Assembly (NCBI RefSeq): GCF_027942865.1
Contig: NC_134516.1
Location: forward strand, 26,715,038 to 26,779,037
Direction: 5' to 3'
DNA: 64,000 nt
DNA from: Odontesthes bonariensis
Lineage: Eukaryota > Chordata > Actinopteri > Atheriniformes > Atherinopsidae
Shown here: positions 35,264-46,213 of the stretch, piece by piece
How positions within the stretch are numbered: position 1 is the first letter of the stretch
Layout of the letters: each line of letters begins with the position of its first letter
Notes under the pieces: model-generated
The model's input: the letters and a program-made list of their open reading frames with translations, nothing else
Databases searched by the model: none
Told to the model about the DNA's origin: nothing
Position numbers and translations under genes: made by a program

Positions 35264-35383
35264 GCTTACGGCCACACCGCCCTGAACACGCCCGATCTCG
35301 TCCGATCTCGGAAGCCAAGCAGGGTCGGGCCTGGTTAGTACTTGGATGGGAGACCGCTTGGGAATACCAGGTGCTGTAAGCTT
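35264..35383 (+). rRNA. 5S rRNA, plus type (unit 35)
   Basis: Plus-type consensus; CCATTACC mark downstream. Confidence 0.95.
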
Positions 35384-35679
35384 TTTTCTCTTCTCTCTGC
35401 GGCCTGCATGTAACATCTGACCATTACCGTGTGCCACACAGACACCAGGAAGTTAACCAGCTTGGGCTGCTGCTGATTGGTTGGCAGACACCTCTGTTTC
35501 TGTTTGGCTCTCAGTCTCCATGTTGCTGATCCTGGATCTGCTGAGATGTCCCAGGCCATTGTTGGCTTTGATCCTCATACATTTAACTTTGTCCTCAGAA
35601 AGGACAAGTTCCAAAAAGTCAAACAGGGACTAGTTTTGCATTTGACGTAGCCAAACTGCATGCGCCTGGAGAAGCCAAA

Positions 35680-35799
35680 AGGCTTACAGCACCTGGTATT
35701 CCCAGGCGGTCTCCCATCCAAGTACTAACCAGGCCCGACTCTGCTTGGCTTCTGAGATCTGACGAGATCAGGCGTGTTCAGGGTGGTGTGGCCGTAAGC
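35680..35799 (-). rRNA. 5S rRNA, minus type (unit 35)
   Basis: Minus-type consensus. Confidence 0.92.
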
Positions 35800-36157
35800 C
35801 AGCAATGGAATCACAAACCAGCTCTTTATAGATTCTGAGACAGAATCTGTTATTGTATTCCGACTTGTAAAATAGAACTATACTGTTTAGAGAAGACGCA
35901 GTTTATGAGCATGTCGTGGGATTGAGCTTCCCTGGTTTCTCTATATGACAACGGACACAAAACTACACACAGGGAACAGAGGCTTTTGACAGACACTAAG
36001 TTATCTGAGAGTCCCATTTTCAGCTGCAAAGAACAATCACATCAGGGAAGTCAACGTGCAGGCTCAACAGCAGCCTCTCAAGCCAGCTCTCTGGTAAAAA
36101 TAGGGGAAACGTATGGTTCCAGCACCCATATAACATATATTTGTCACAGGGACTGTG

Positions 36158-36277
36158 GCTTACGGCCACACCGCCCTGAACACGCCCGATCTCGTCCGAT
36201 CTCGGAAGCCAAGCAGGGTCGGTTCTGGTTAGTACTTGGATGGGAGACCGCTTGGGAATATCAGGTGCTGTAAGCTT
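36158..36277 (+). rRNA. 5S rRNA, plus type, T66 T67 T104 variant (unit 36)
   Basis: G66 and C67 are both T and C104 is T. In helix V, U67-G108 and G71-U104 remain as wobble pairs. Residue 67 is the start of the intermediate promoter element. Confidence 0.93.
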
Positions 36278-36573
36278 TTTTCTCTTCTCTCTGCGGCCTG
36301 CATGTAACATCTGACCATCACCGTGTGCCACACAGACACCAGGAAGTTAACCAGCTTGGGCTGCTGCTGATTGGTTGGCAGACACCTCTGTTTCTGTTTG
36401 GCTCTCAGTCTCCATGTTGCTGATCCTGGATCTGCTGAGATGTCCCAGGCCATTGTTGGCTTTGATCCTCATACATTTAACTTTGTCCTCAGAAAGGACA
36501 AGTTCCAAAAAGTCAAACAGGGACTAGTTTTGCATTTGACGTAGCCAAACTGCATGCGCCTGGAGAAGCCAAA

Positions 36574-36693
36574 AGGCTTACAGCACCTGGTATTCCCAGG
36601 CGGTCTCCCATCCAAGTACTAACCAGGCCCGACTCTGCTTGGCTTCTGAGATCTGACGAGATCAGGCGTGTTCAGGGTGGTGTGGCCGTAAGC
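36574..36693 (-). rRNA. 5S rRNA, minus type (unit 36)
   Basis: Minus-type consensus. Confidence 0.92.
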
Positions 36694-37051
36694 CAGCAAT
36701 GGAATCACAAACCAGCTCTTTATAGATTCTGAGACAGAATCTGTTATTGTATTCCGACTTGTAAAATAGAACTATACTGTTTAGAGAAGACGCAGTTTAT
36801 GAGCATGTCGTGGGATTGAGCTTCCCTGGTTTCTCTATATGACAACGGACACAAAACTACACACAGGGAACAGAGGCTTTTGACAGACACTAAGTTATCT
36901 GAGAGTCCCATTTTCAGCTGCAAAGAACAATCACATCAGGGAAGTCAACGTGCAGGCTCAACAGCAGCCTCTCAAGCCAGCTCTCTGGTAAAAATAGGGG
37001 AAACGTATGGTTCCAGCACCCATATAACATATATTTGTCACAGGGACTGTG

Positions 37052-37171
37052 GCTTACGGCCACACCGCCCTGAACACGCCCGATCTCGTCCGATCTCGGA
37101 AGCCAAGCAGGGTCGGTTCTGGTTAGTACTTGGATGGGAGACCGCTTGGGAATATCAGGTGCTGTAAGCTT
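37052..37171 (+). rRNA. 5S rRNA, plus type, T66 T67 T104 variant (unit 37)
   Basis: Same three changes as unit 36. Confidence 0.93.
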
Positions 37172-37467
37172 TTTTCTCTTCTCTCTGCGGCCTGCATGTA
37201 ACATCTGACCATCACCGTGTGCCACACAGACACCAGGAAGTTAACCAGCTTGGGCTGCTGCTGATTGGTTGGCAGACACCTCTGTTTCTGTTTGGCTCTC
37301 AGTCTCCATGTTGCTGATCCTGGATCTGCTGAGATGTCCCAGGCCATTGTTGGCTTTGATCCTCATACATTTAACTTTGTCCTCAGAAAGGACAAGTTCC
37401 AAAAAGTCAAACAGGGACTAGTTTTGCATTTGACGTAGCCAAACTGCATGCGCCTGGAGAAGCCAAA

Positions 37468-37587
37468 AGTCTTACAGCACCTGATATTCCCAGGCGGTCT
37501 CCCATCCAAGTACTAACCAGGCCCGACTCTGCTTGGCTTCTGAGATCTGACGAGATCAGGCGTGTTCAGGGTGGTGTGGCCGTAAGC
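37468..37587 (-). rRNA. 5S rRNA, minus type, T104 A118 variant (unit 37)
   Basis: C104 is T and C118 is A; the latter breaks the terminal G1-C118 pair and is private among minus genes. Confidence 0.9.
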
Positions 37588-37945
37588 CAGCAATGGAATC
37601 ACAAACCAGCTCTTTATAGATTCTGAGACAGAATCTGTTATTGTATTCCGACTTGTAAAATAGAACTATACTGTTTAGAGAAGACGCAGTTTATGAGCAT
37701 GTCGTGGGATTGAGCTTCCCTGGTTTCTCTATATGACAACGGACACAAAACTACACACAGGGAACAGAGGCTTTTGAGAGACACTAAGTTATCTGAGAGT
37801 CCCATTTTCAGCTGCAAAGAACAATCACATCAGGGAAGTCAATGTGCAGGCTCAACAGCAGCCTCTCAAGCCAGCTCTCTGGTAAAAATAGGGGAAACGT
37901 ATGGTTCCAGCACCTATATAACATATATTTGTCACAGGGACTGTG

Positions 37946-38065
37946 GCTTACGGCCACACCGCCCTGAACACGCCCGATCTCGTCCGATCTCGGAAGCCAA
38001 GCAGGGTCGGGCCTGGTTAGTACTTGGATGGGAGACCGCTTGGGAATACCAGGTGCTGTAAGCTT
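37946..38065 (+). rRNA. 5S rRNA, plus type (unit 38)
   Basis: Gene consensus; upstream spacer has GAGACAC, CAATGTGC and CACCTATATA marks shared with units 43 and 53. Confidence 0.95.
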
Positions 38066-38361
38066 TTTTCTCTTCTCTCTGCGGCCTGCATGTAACATCT
38101 GACCATTACCGTGTGCCACACAGACACCAGGAAGTTAACCAGCTTGGGCTGCTGCTGATTGGTTGGCAGACACCTCTGTTTCTGTTTGGCTCTCAGTCTC
38201 CATGTTGCTGATCCTGGATCTGCTGAGATGTCCCAGGCCATTGTTGGCTTTGATCCTCATACATTTAACTTTGTCCTCAGAAAGGACAAGTTCCAAAAAG
38301 TCAAACAGGGACTAGTTTTGCATTTGACGTAGCCAAACTGCATGCGCCTGGAGAAGCCAAA

Positions 38362-38481
38362 AGGCTTACAGCACCTGGTATTCCCAGGCGGTCTCCCATC
38401 CAAGTACTAACCAGGCCCGACTCTGCTTGGCTTCTGAGATCTGACGAGATCAGGCGTGTTCAGGGTGGTGTGGCCGTAAGC
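38362..38481 (-). rRNA. 5S rRNA, minus type (unit 38)
   Basis: Minus-type consensus. Confidence 0.92.
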
Positions 38482-38839
38482 CAGCAATGGAATCACAAAC
38501 CAGCTCTTTATAGATTCTGAAACAGAATCTGTTATTGTATTCCGACTTGTAAAATAGAACTATACTGTTTAGAGAAGACGCAGTTTATGAGCATGTCGTG
38601 GGATTGAGCTTCCCTGGTTTCTCTATATGACAACGGACACAAAACTACACACAGGGAACAGAGGCTTTTGACAGACACTAAGTTATCTGAGAGTCCCATT
38701 TTCAGCTGCAAAGAACAATCACATCAGGGAAGTCAACGTGCAGGCTCAACAGCAGCCTCTCAAGCCAGCTCTCTGGTAAAAATAGGGGAAACGTATGGTT
38801 CCAGCACCCATATAACATATATTTGTCACAGGGACTGTG

Positions 38840-38959
38840 GCTTACGGCCACACCGCCCTGAACACGCCCGATCTCGTCCGATCTCGGAAGCCAAGCAGGG
38901 TCGGGCCTGGTTAGTACTTGGATGGGAGACCGCTTGGGAATACCAGGTGCTGTAAGCTT
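38840..38959 (+). rRNA. 5S rRNA, plus type (unit 39)
   Basis: Plus-type consensus; CCATTACC mark downstream. Confidence 0.95.
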
Positions 38960-39255
38960 TTTTCTCTTCTCTCTGCGGCCTGCATGTAACATCTGACCAT
39001 TACCGTGTGCCACACAGACACCAGGAAGTTAACCAGCTTGGGCTGCTGCTGATTGGTTGGCAGACACCTCTGTTTCTGTTTGGCTCTCAGTCTCCATGTT
39101 GCTGATCCTGGATCTGCTGAGATGTCCCAGGCCATTGTTGGCTTTGATCCTCATACATTTAACTTTGTCCTCAGAAAGGACAAGTTCCAAAAAGTCAAAC
39201 AGGGACTAGTTTTGCATTTGACGTAGCCAAACTGCATGCGCCTGGAGAAGCCAAA

Positions 39256-39375
39256 AGGCTTACAGCACCTGGTATTCCCAGGCGGTCTCCCATCCAAGTA
39301 CTAACCAGGCCCGACTCTGCTTGGCTTCTGAGATCTGACGAGATCAGGCGTGTTCAGGGTGGTGTGGCCGTAAGC
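39256..39375 (-). rRNA. 5S rRNA, minus type (unit 39)
   Basis: Minus-type consensus. Confidence 0.92.
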
Positions 39376-39733
39376 CAGCAATGGAATCACAAACCAGCTC
39401 TTTATAGATTCTGAGACAGAATCTGTTATTGTATTCCGACTTGTAAAATAGAACTATACTGTTTAGAGAAGACGCAGTTTATGAGCATGTCGTGGGATTG
39501 AGCTTCCCTGGTTTCTCTATATGACAACGGACACAAAACTACACACAGGGAACAGAGGCTTTTGACAGACACTAAGTTATCTGAGAGTCCCATTTTCAGC
39601 TGCAAAGAACAATCACATCAGGGAAGTCAACGTGCAGGCTCAACAGCAGCCTCTCAAGCCAGCTCTCTGGTAAAAATAGGGGAAACGTATGGTTCCAGCA
39701 CCCATATAACATATATTTGTCACAGGGACTGTG

Positions 39734-39853
39734 GCTTACGGCCACACCGCCCTGAACACGCCCGATCTCGTCCGATCTCGGAAGCCAAGCAGGGTCGGGC
39801 CTGGTTAGTACTTGGATGGGAGACCGCTTGGGAATACCAGGTGCTGTAAGCTT
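39734..39853 (+). rRNA. 5S rRNA, plus type (unit 40)
   Basis: Plus-type consensus; CCATTACC mark downstream. Confidence 0.95.
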
Positions 39854-40149
39854 TTTTCTCTTCTCTCTGCGGCCTGCATGTAACATCTGACCATTACCGT
39901 GTGCCACACAGACACCAGGAAGTTAACCAGCTTGGGCTGCTGCTGATTGGTTGGCAGACACCTCTGTTTCTGTTTGGCTCTCAGTCTCCATGTTGCTGAT
40001 CCTGGATCTGCTGAGATGTCCCAGGCCATTGTTGGCTTTGATCCTCATACATTTAACTTTGTCCTCAGAAAGGACAAGTTCCAAAAAGTCAAACAGGGAC
40101 TAGTTTTGCATTTGACGTAGCCAAACTGCATGCGCCTGGAGAAGCCAAA

Positions 40150-40269
40150 AGGCTTACAGCACCTGGTATTCCCAGGCGGTCTCCCATCCAAGTACTAACC
40201 AGGCCCGACTCTGCTTGGCTTCTGAGATCTGACGAGATCAGGCGTGTTCAGGGTGGTGTGGCCGTAAGC
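40150..40269 (-). rRNA. 5S rRNA, minus type (unit 40)
   Basis: Minus-type consensus. Confidence 0.92.
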
Positions 40270-40627
40270 CAGCAATGGAATCACAAACCAGCTCTTTATA
40301 GATTCTGAGACAGAATCTGTTATTGTATTCCGACTTGTAAAATAGAACTATACTGTTTAGAGAAGACGCAGTTTATGAGCATGTCGTGGGATTGAGCTTC
40401 CCTGGTTTCTCTATATGACAACGGACACAAAACTACACACAGGGAACAGAGGCTTTTGACAGACACTAAGTTATCTGAGAGTCCCATTTTCAGCTGCAAA
40501 GAACAATCACATCAGGGAAGTCAACGTGCAGGCTCAACAGCAGCCTCTCAAGCCAGCTCTCTGGTAAAAATAGGGGAAACGTATGGTTCCAGCACCCATA
40601 TAACATATATTTGTCACAGGGACTGTG

Positions 40628-40747
40628 GCTTACGGCCACACCGCCCTGAACACGCCCGATCTCGTCCGATCTCGGAAGCCAAGCAGGGTCGGTTCTGGTT
40701 AGTACTTGGATGGGAGACCGCTTGGGAATATCAGGTGCTGTAAGCTT
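40628..40747 (+). rRNA. 5S rRNA, plus type, T66 T67 T104 variant (unit 41)
   Basis: Same three changes as unit 36, five units earlier. Confidence 0.93.
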
Positions 40748-41043
40748 TTTTCTCTTCTCTCTGCGGCCTGCATGTAACATCTGACCATCACCGTGTGCCA
40801 CACAGACACCAGGAAGTTAACCAGCTTGGGCTGCTGCTGATTGGTTGGCAGACACCTCTGTTTCTGTTTGGCTCTCAGTCTCCATGTTGCTGATCCTGGA
40901 TCTGCTGAGATGTCCCAGGCCATTGTTGGCTTTGATCCTCATACATTTAACTTTGTCCTCAGAAAGGACAAGTTCCAAAAAGTCAAACAGGGACTAGTTT
41001 TGCATTTGACGTAGCCAAACTGCATGCGCCTGGAGAAGCCAAA

Positions 41044-41163
41044 AGGCTTACAGCACCTGGTATTCCCAGGCGGTCTCCCATCCAAGTACTAACCAGGCCC
41101 GACTCTGCTTGGCTTCTGAGATCTGACGAGATCAGGCGTGTTCAGGGTGGTGTGGCCGTAAGC
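41044..41163 (-). rRNA. 5S rRNA, minus type (unit 41)
   Basis: Minus-type consensus. Confidence 0.92.
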
Positions 41164-41521
41164 CAGCAATGGAATCACAAACCAGCTCTTTATAGATTCT
41201 GAGACAGAATCTGTTATTGTATTCCGACTTGTAAAATAGAACTATACTGTTTAGAGAAGACGCAGTTTATGAGCATGTCGTGGGATTGAGCTTCCCTGGT
41301 TTCTCTATATGACAACGGACACAAAACTACACACAGGGAACAGAGGCTTTTGACAGACACTAAGTTATCTGAGAGTCCCATTTTCAGCTGCAAAGAACAA
41401 TCACATCAGGGAAGTCAACGTGCAGGCTCAACAGCAGCCTCTCAAGCCAGCTCTCTGGTAAAAATAGGGGAAACGTATGGTTCCAGCACCCATATAACAT
41501 ATATTTGTCACAGGGACTGTG

Positions 41522-41641
41522 GCTTACGGCCACACCGCCCTGAACACGCCCGATCTCGTCCGATCTCGGAAGCCAAGCAGGGTCGGTTCTGGTTAGTACT
41601 TGGATGGGAGACCGCTTGGGAATATCAGGTGCTGTAAGCTT
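41522..41641 (+). rRNA. 5S rRNA, plus type, T66 T67 T104 variant (unit 42)
   Basis: Same three changes as unit 37. Confidence 0.93.
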
Positions 41642-41937
41642 TTTTCTCTTCTCTCTGCGGCCTGCATGTAACATCTGACCATCACCGTGTGCCACACAGA
41701 CACCAGGAAGTTAACCAGCTTGGGCTGCTGCTGATTGGTTGGCAGACACCTCTGTTTCTGTTTGGCTCTCAGTCTCCATGTTGCTGATCCTGGATCTGCT
41801 GAGATGTCCCAGGCCATTGTTGGCTTTGATCCTCATACATTTAACTTTGTCCTCAGAAAGGACAAGTTCCAAAAAGTCAAACAGGGACTAGTTTTGCATT
41901 TGACGTAGCCAAACTGCATGCGCCTGGAGAAGCCAAA

Positions 41938-42057
41938 AGGCTTACAGCACCTGATATTCCCAGGCGGTCTCCCATCCAAGTACTAACCAGGCCCGACTCT
42001 GCTTGGCTTCTGAGATCTGACGAGATCAGGCGTGTTCAGGGTGGTGTGGCCGTAAGC
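41938..42057 (-). rRNA. 5S rRNA, minus type, T104 variant (unit 42)
   Basis: C104 is T; lacks the A118 change of the matching unit 37. Confidence 0.92.
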
Positions 42058-42415
42058 CAGCAATGGAATCACAAACCAGCTCTTTATAGATTCTGAGACA
42101 GAATCTGTTATTGTATTCCGACTTGTAAAATAGAACTATACTGTTTAGAGAAGACGCAGTTTATGAGCATGTCGTGGGATTGAGCTTCCCTGGTTTCTCT
42201 ATATGACAACGGACACAAAACTACACACAGGGAACAGAGGCTTTTGAGAGACACTAAGTTATCTGAGAGTCCCATTTTCAGCTGCAAAGAACAATCACAT
42301 CAGGGAAGTCAATGTGCAGGCTCAACAGCAGCCTCTCAAGCCAGCTCTCTGGTAAAAATAGGGGAAACGTATGGTTCCAGCACCTATATAACATATATTT
42401 GTCACAGGGACTGTG

Positions 42416-42535
42416 GCTTACGGCCACACCGCCCTGAACACGCCCGATCTCGTCCGATCTCGGAAGCCAAGCAGGGTCGGGCCTGGTTAGTACTTGGATG
42501 GGAGACCGCTTGGGAATACCAGGTGCTGTAAGCTT
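42416..42535 (+). rRNA. 5S rRNA, plus type (unit 43)
   Basis: Gene consensus; same spacer marks as unit 38. Confidence 0.95.
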
Positions 42536-42831
42536 TTTTCTCTTCTCTCTGCGGCCTGCATGTAACATCTGACCATTACCGTGTGCCACACAGACACCAG
42601 GAAGTTAACCAGCTTGGGCTGCTGCTGATTGGTTGGCAGACACCTCTGTTTCTGTTTGGCTCTCAGTCTCCATGTTGCTGATCCTGGATCTGCTGAGATG
42701 TCCCAGGCCATTGTTGGCTTTGATCCTCATACATTTAACTTTGTCCTCAGAAAGGACAAGTTCCAAAAAGTCAAACAGGGACTAGTTTTGCATTTGACGT
42801 AGCCAAACTGCATGCGCCTGGAGAAGCCAAA

Positions 42832-42951
42832 AGGCTTACAGCACCTGGTATTCCCAGGCGGTCTCCCATCCAAGTACTAACCAGGCCCGACTCTGCTTGG
42901 CTTCTGAGATCTGACGAGATCAGGCGTGTTCAGGGTGGTGTGGCCGTAAGC
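42832..42951 (-). rRNA. 5S rRNA, minus type (unit 43)
   Basis: Minus-type consensus. Confidence 0.92.
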
Positions 42952-43309
42952 CAGCAATGGAATCACAAACCAGCTCTTTATAGATTCTGAAACAGAATCT
43001 GTTATTGTATTCCGACTTGTAAAATAGAACTATACTGTTTAGAGAAGACGCAGTTTATGAGCATGTCGTGGGATTGAGCTTCCCTGGTTTCTCTATATGA
43101 CAACGGACACAAAACTACACACAGGGAACAGAGGCTTTTGACAGACACTAAGTTATCTGAGAGTCCCATTTTCAGCTGCAAAGAACAATCACATCAGGGA
43201 AGTCAACGTGCAGGCTCAACAGCAGCCTCTCAAGCCAGCTCTCTGGTAAAAATAGGGGAAACGTATGGTTCCAGCACCCATATAACATATATTTGTCACA
43301 GGGACTGTG

Positions 43310-43429
43310 GCTTACGGCCACACCGCCCTGAACACGCCCGATCTCGTCCGATCTCGGAAGCCAAGCAGGGTCGGGCCTGGTTAGTACTTGGATGGGAGAC
43401 CGCTTGGGAATACCAGGTGCTGTAAGCTT
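43310..43429 (+). rRNA. 5S rRNA, plus type (unit 44)
   Basis: Plus-type consensus; CCATTACC mark downstream. Confidence 0.95.
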
Positions 43430-43725
43430 TTTTCTCTTCTCTCTGCGGCCTGCATGTAACATCTGACCATTACCGTGTGCCACACAGACACCAGGAAGTT
43501 AACCAGCTTGGGCTGCTGCTGATTGGTTGGCAGACACCTCTGTTTCTGTTTGGCTCTCAGTCTCCATGTTGCTGATCCTGGATCTGCTGAGATGTCCCAG
43601 GCCATTGTTGGCTTTGATCCTCATACATTTAACTTTGTCCTCAGAAAGGACAAGTTCCAAAAAGTCAAACAGGGACTAGTTTTGCATTTGACGTAGCCAA
43701 ACTGCATGCGCCTGGAGAAGCCAAA

Positions 43726-43845
43726 AGGCTTACAGCACCTGGTATTCCCAGGCGGTCTCCCATCCAAGTACTAACCAGGCCCGACTCTGCTTGGCTTCTG
43801 AGATCTGACGAGATCAGGCGTGTTCAGGGTGGTGTGGCCGTAAGC
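43726..43845 (-). rRNA. 5S rRNA, minus type (unit 44)
   Basis: Minus-type consensus. Confidence 0.92.
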
Positions 43846-44203
43846 CAGCAATGGAATCACAAACCAGCTCTTTATAGATTCTGAGACAGAATCTGTTATT
43901 GTATTCCGACTTGTAAAATAGAACTATACTGTTTAGAGAAGACGCAGTTTATGAGCATGTCGTGGGATTGAGCTTCCCTGGTTTCTCTATATGACAACGG
44001 ACACAAAACTACACACAGGGAACAGAGGCTTTTGACAGACACTAAGTTATCTGAGAGTCCCATTTTCAGCTGCAAAGAACAATCACATCAGGGAAGTCAA
44101 CGTGCAGGCTCAACAGCAGCCTCTCAAGCCAGCTCTCTGGTAAAAATAGGGGAAACGTATGGTTCCAGCACCCATATAACATATATTTGTCACAGGGACT
44201 GTG

Positions 44204-44323
44204 GCTTACGGCCACACCGCCCTGAACACGCCCGATCTCGTCCGATCTCGGAAGCCAAGCAGGGTCGGGCCTGGTTAGTACTTGGATGGGAGACCGCTTG
44301 GGAATACCAGGTGCTGTAAGCTT
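44204..44323 (+). rRNA. 5S rRNA, plus type (unit 45)
   Basis: Plus-type consensus. Confidence 0.95.
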
Positions 44324-44619
44324 TTTTCTCTTCTCTCTGCGGCCTGCATGTAACATCTGACCATCACCGTGTGCCACACAGACACCAGGAAGTTAACCAG
44401 CTTGGGCTGCTGCTGATTGGTTGGCAGACACCTCTGTTTCTGTTTGGCTCTCAGTCTCCATGTTGCTGATCCTGGATCTGCTGAGATGTCCCAGGCCATT
44501 GTTGGCTTTGATCCTCATACATTTAACTTTGTCCTCAGAAAGGACAAGTTCCAAAAAGTCAAACAGGGACTAGTTTTGCATTTGACGTAGCCAAACTGCA
44601 TGTGCCTGGAGAAGCCAAA

Positions 44620-44739
44620 AGGCTTACAGCACCTGATATTCCCAGGCGGTCTCCCATCCAAGTACTAACCAGGCCCGACTCTGCTTGGCTTCTGAGATCT
44701 GACGAGATCAGGCGTGTTCAGGGTGGTGTGGCCGTAAGC
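44620..44739 (-). rRNA. 5S rRNA, minus type, T104 variant (unit 45)
   Basis: C104 is T; the downstream spacer has the TGTGCCTG mark shared with unit 55. Confidence 0.92.
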
Positions 44740-45097
44740 CAGCAATGGAATCACAAACCAGCTCTTTATAGATTCTGAGACAGAATCTGTTATTGTATTC
44801 CGACTTGTAAAATAGAACTATACTGTTTAGAGAAGACGCAGTTTATGAGCATGTCGTGGGATTGAGCTTCCCTGGTTTCTCTATATGACAACGGACACAA
44901 AACTACACACAGGGAACAGAGGCTTTTGAGAGACACTAAGTTATCTGAGAGTCCCATTTTCAGCTGCAGAGAACAATCACATCAGGGAAGTCAACGTGCA
45001 GGCTCAACAGCAGCCTCTCAAGCCAGCTCTCTGGTAAAAATAGGGGAAACGTATGGTTCCAGCACCCATATAACATATATTTGTCACAGGGACTGTG

Positions 45098-45217
45098 GCT
45101 TACGGCCACACCGCCCTGAACACGCCCGATCTCGTCCGATCTCGGAAGCCAAGCAGGGTCGGGCCTGGTTAGTACTTGGATGGGAGACCGCTTGGGAATA
45201 CCAGGTGCTGTAAGCTT
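45098..45217 (+). rRNA. 5S rRNA, plus type (unit 46)
   Basis: Gene consensus; GAGACAC and CTGCAGAG marks upstream; its partner minus gene is split by a LINE. Confidence 0.95.
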
Positions 45218-45513
45218 TTTTCTCTTCTCTCTGCGGCCTGCATGTAACATCTGACCATCACCGTGTGCCACACAGACACCAGGAAGTTAACCAGCTTGGG
45301 CTGCTGCTGATTGGTTGGCACACACCTCTGTTTCTGTTTGGCTCTCAGTCTCCATGTTGCTGATCCTGGATCTGCTGAGATGTCCCAGGCCATTGTTGGC
45401 TTTGATCCTCATACATTTAACTTTGTCCTCAGAAAGGACAAGTTCCAAAAAGTCAAACAGGGACTAGTTTTGCATTTGACGTAGCCAAACTGCATGCGCC
45501 TGGAGAAGCCAAA

Positions 45514-45612
45514 AGGCTTACAGCACCTGGTATTCCCAGGCGGTCTCCCATCCAAGTACTAACCAGGCCCGACTCTGCTTGGCTTCTGAGATCTGACGAG
45601 ATCAGGCGTGTT
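45514..45612 (-). pseudogene. 5S rRNA minus type, 3' part, split by LINE (unit 46)
   Basis: Residues 22-120 of a minus-type gene. Residues 22-23 (AA) merge with the LINE A-tail, so the exact junction is ambiguous by 2 nt. The 5' part is at 51760-51774. Confidence 0.93.
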
Positions 45613-45624
45613 TTTTTTTTTTTT
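45611..45624 (-). other. A-tail of LINE copy 1 (T14 on the plus strand)
   Basis: Fourteen T on the plus strand, of which two may belong to the 5S target. Confidence 0.85.
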
Positions 45625-45748
45625 CTCTTTTATTATCAAAAAGTACAAATTTCACCATACATCAAATCACATATTTACATGTATACTCATTTTAACCTTA
45701 TATACACATATATTATTTACAATACAGTCAAAGCAAAACCACAAATTT

Positions 45749-46170
45749 GTGAGGCTATCATTGGGTCTTCTCCCTCTCTTCCATCCCACAGACCTTCTCA
45801 CGAAACCATATAAATGGAACCAAAAGACAGAAATCCATTATGACAGAACAAAAAATTAGTGAGACAGCCCGTGGTTCTTCACTTCCCTCTCGCCCACAGG
45901 CCCCCTCACCAAACCATAGAAATAAAAATAAAATTTAAAAAATAAAAATATAACTATTAACAGAAAAAACAACTTGACAAAACTAAAACTAAAACAAGTG
46001 AGACAGCCTGTAGGTCTCCTCCTTCTCCTGTCGCCCACAGGCCCCCTCACCAAACCATAGAAATAAAAATAAAAATATAACTTTTAACAGAAACACCGAC
46101 TTGACAAAACTAGACAAGTGAGACAGCCTGTCGGTCTTCTCCTTCTCCTCGCGCCCACAGGCCCCCTCAC
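45749..46170 (-). repeat. Four hairpin repeats in the LINE 3' UTR
   Basis: Copies lie at 45749-45801, 45859-45909, 45998-46050 and 46118-46170. Each is bounded by GTGAG and CTCAC, which can pair. Inside these the two copies nearest ORF2 also pair GCCTGT with ACAGGC. The third keeps most of this inner stem with one mismatch, and the copy nearest the A-tail keeps mainly the outer arms. AT-rich stretches of about 57-88 bp separate them. Structured 3' ends are often recognised by the reverse transcriptase of site-specific LINEs; that role is inferred. Confidence 0.7.
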
Positions 46171-46213
46171 CAAACCATTGAAATAAATAAAAACATTAAA
46201 ATCCACCCTTACT

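Larger units (their letters stand above)
31861..45612. repeat. 5S rDNA tandem array, second segment
   Basis: The array resumes with ACAG, the target-site copy of the LTR element, in the spacer of unit 31, and runs to the LINE inside the minus gene of unit 46. One unit (plus gene 33475) has a single extra base near 33788, making it 895 bp. A 5-unit block is repeated in tandem here: the variant pattern of the units with plus genes at 35264, 36158, 37052, 37946 and 38840 recurs at 39734, 40628, 41522, 42416 and 43310 (4,470-bp step). Confidence 0.97.

Noticed and set aside
45513-45612. Reading the T14 run as a very strong Pol III terminator for the 5S gene
   Set aside because: It is the LINE A-tail seen from the other strand and lies within the interrupted minus gene, not after a gene on the plus strand.
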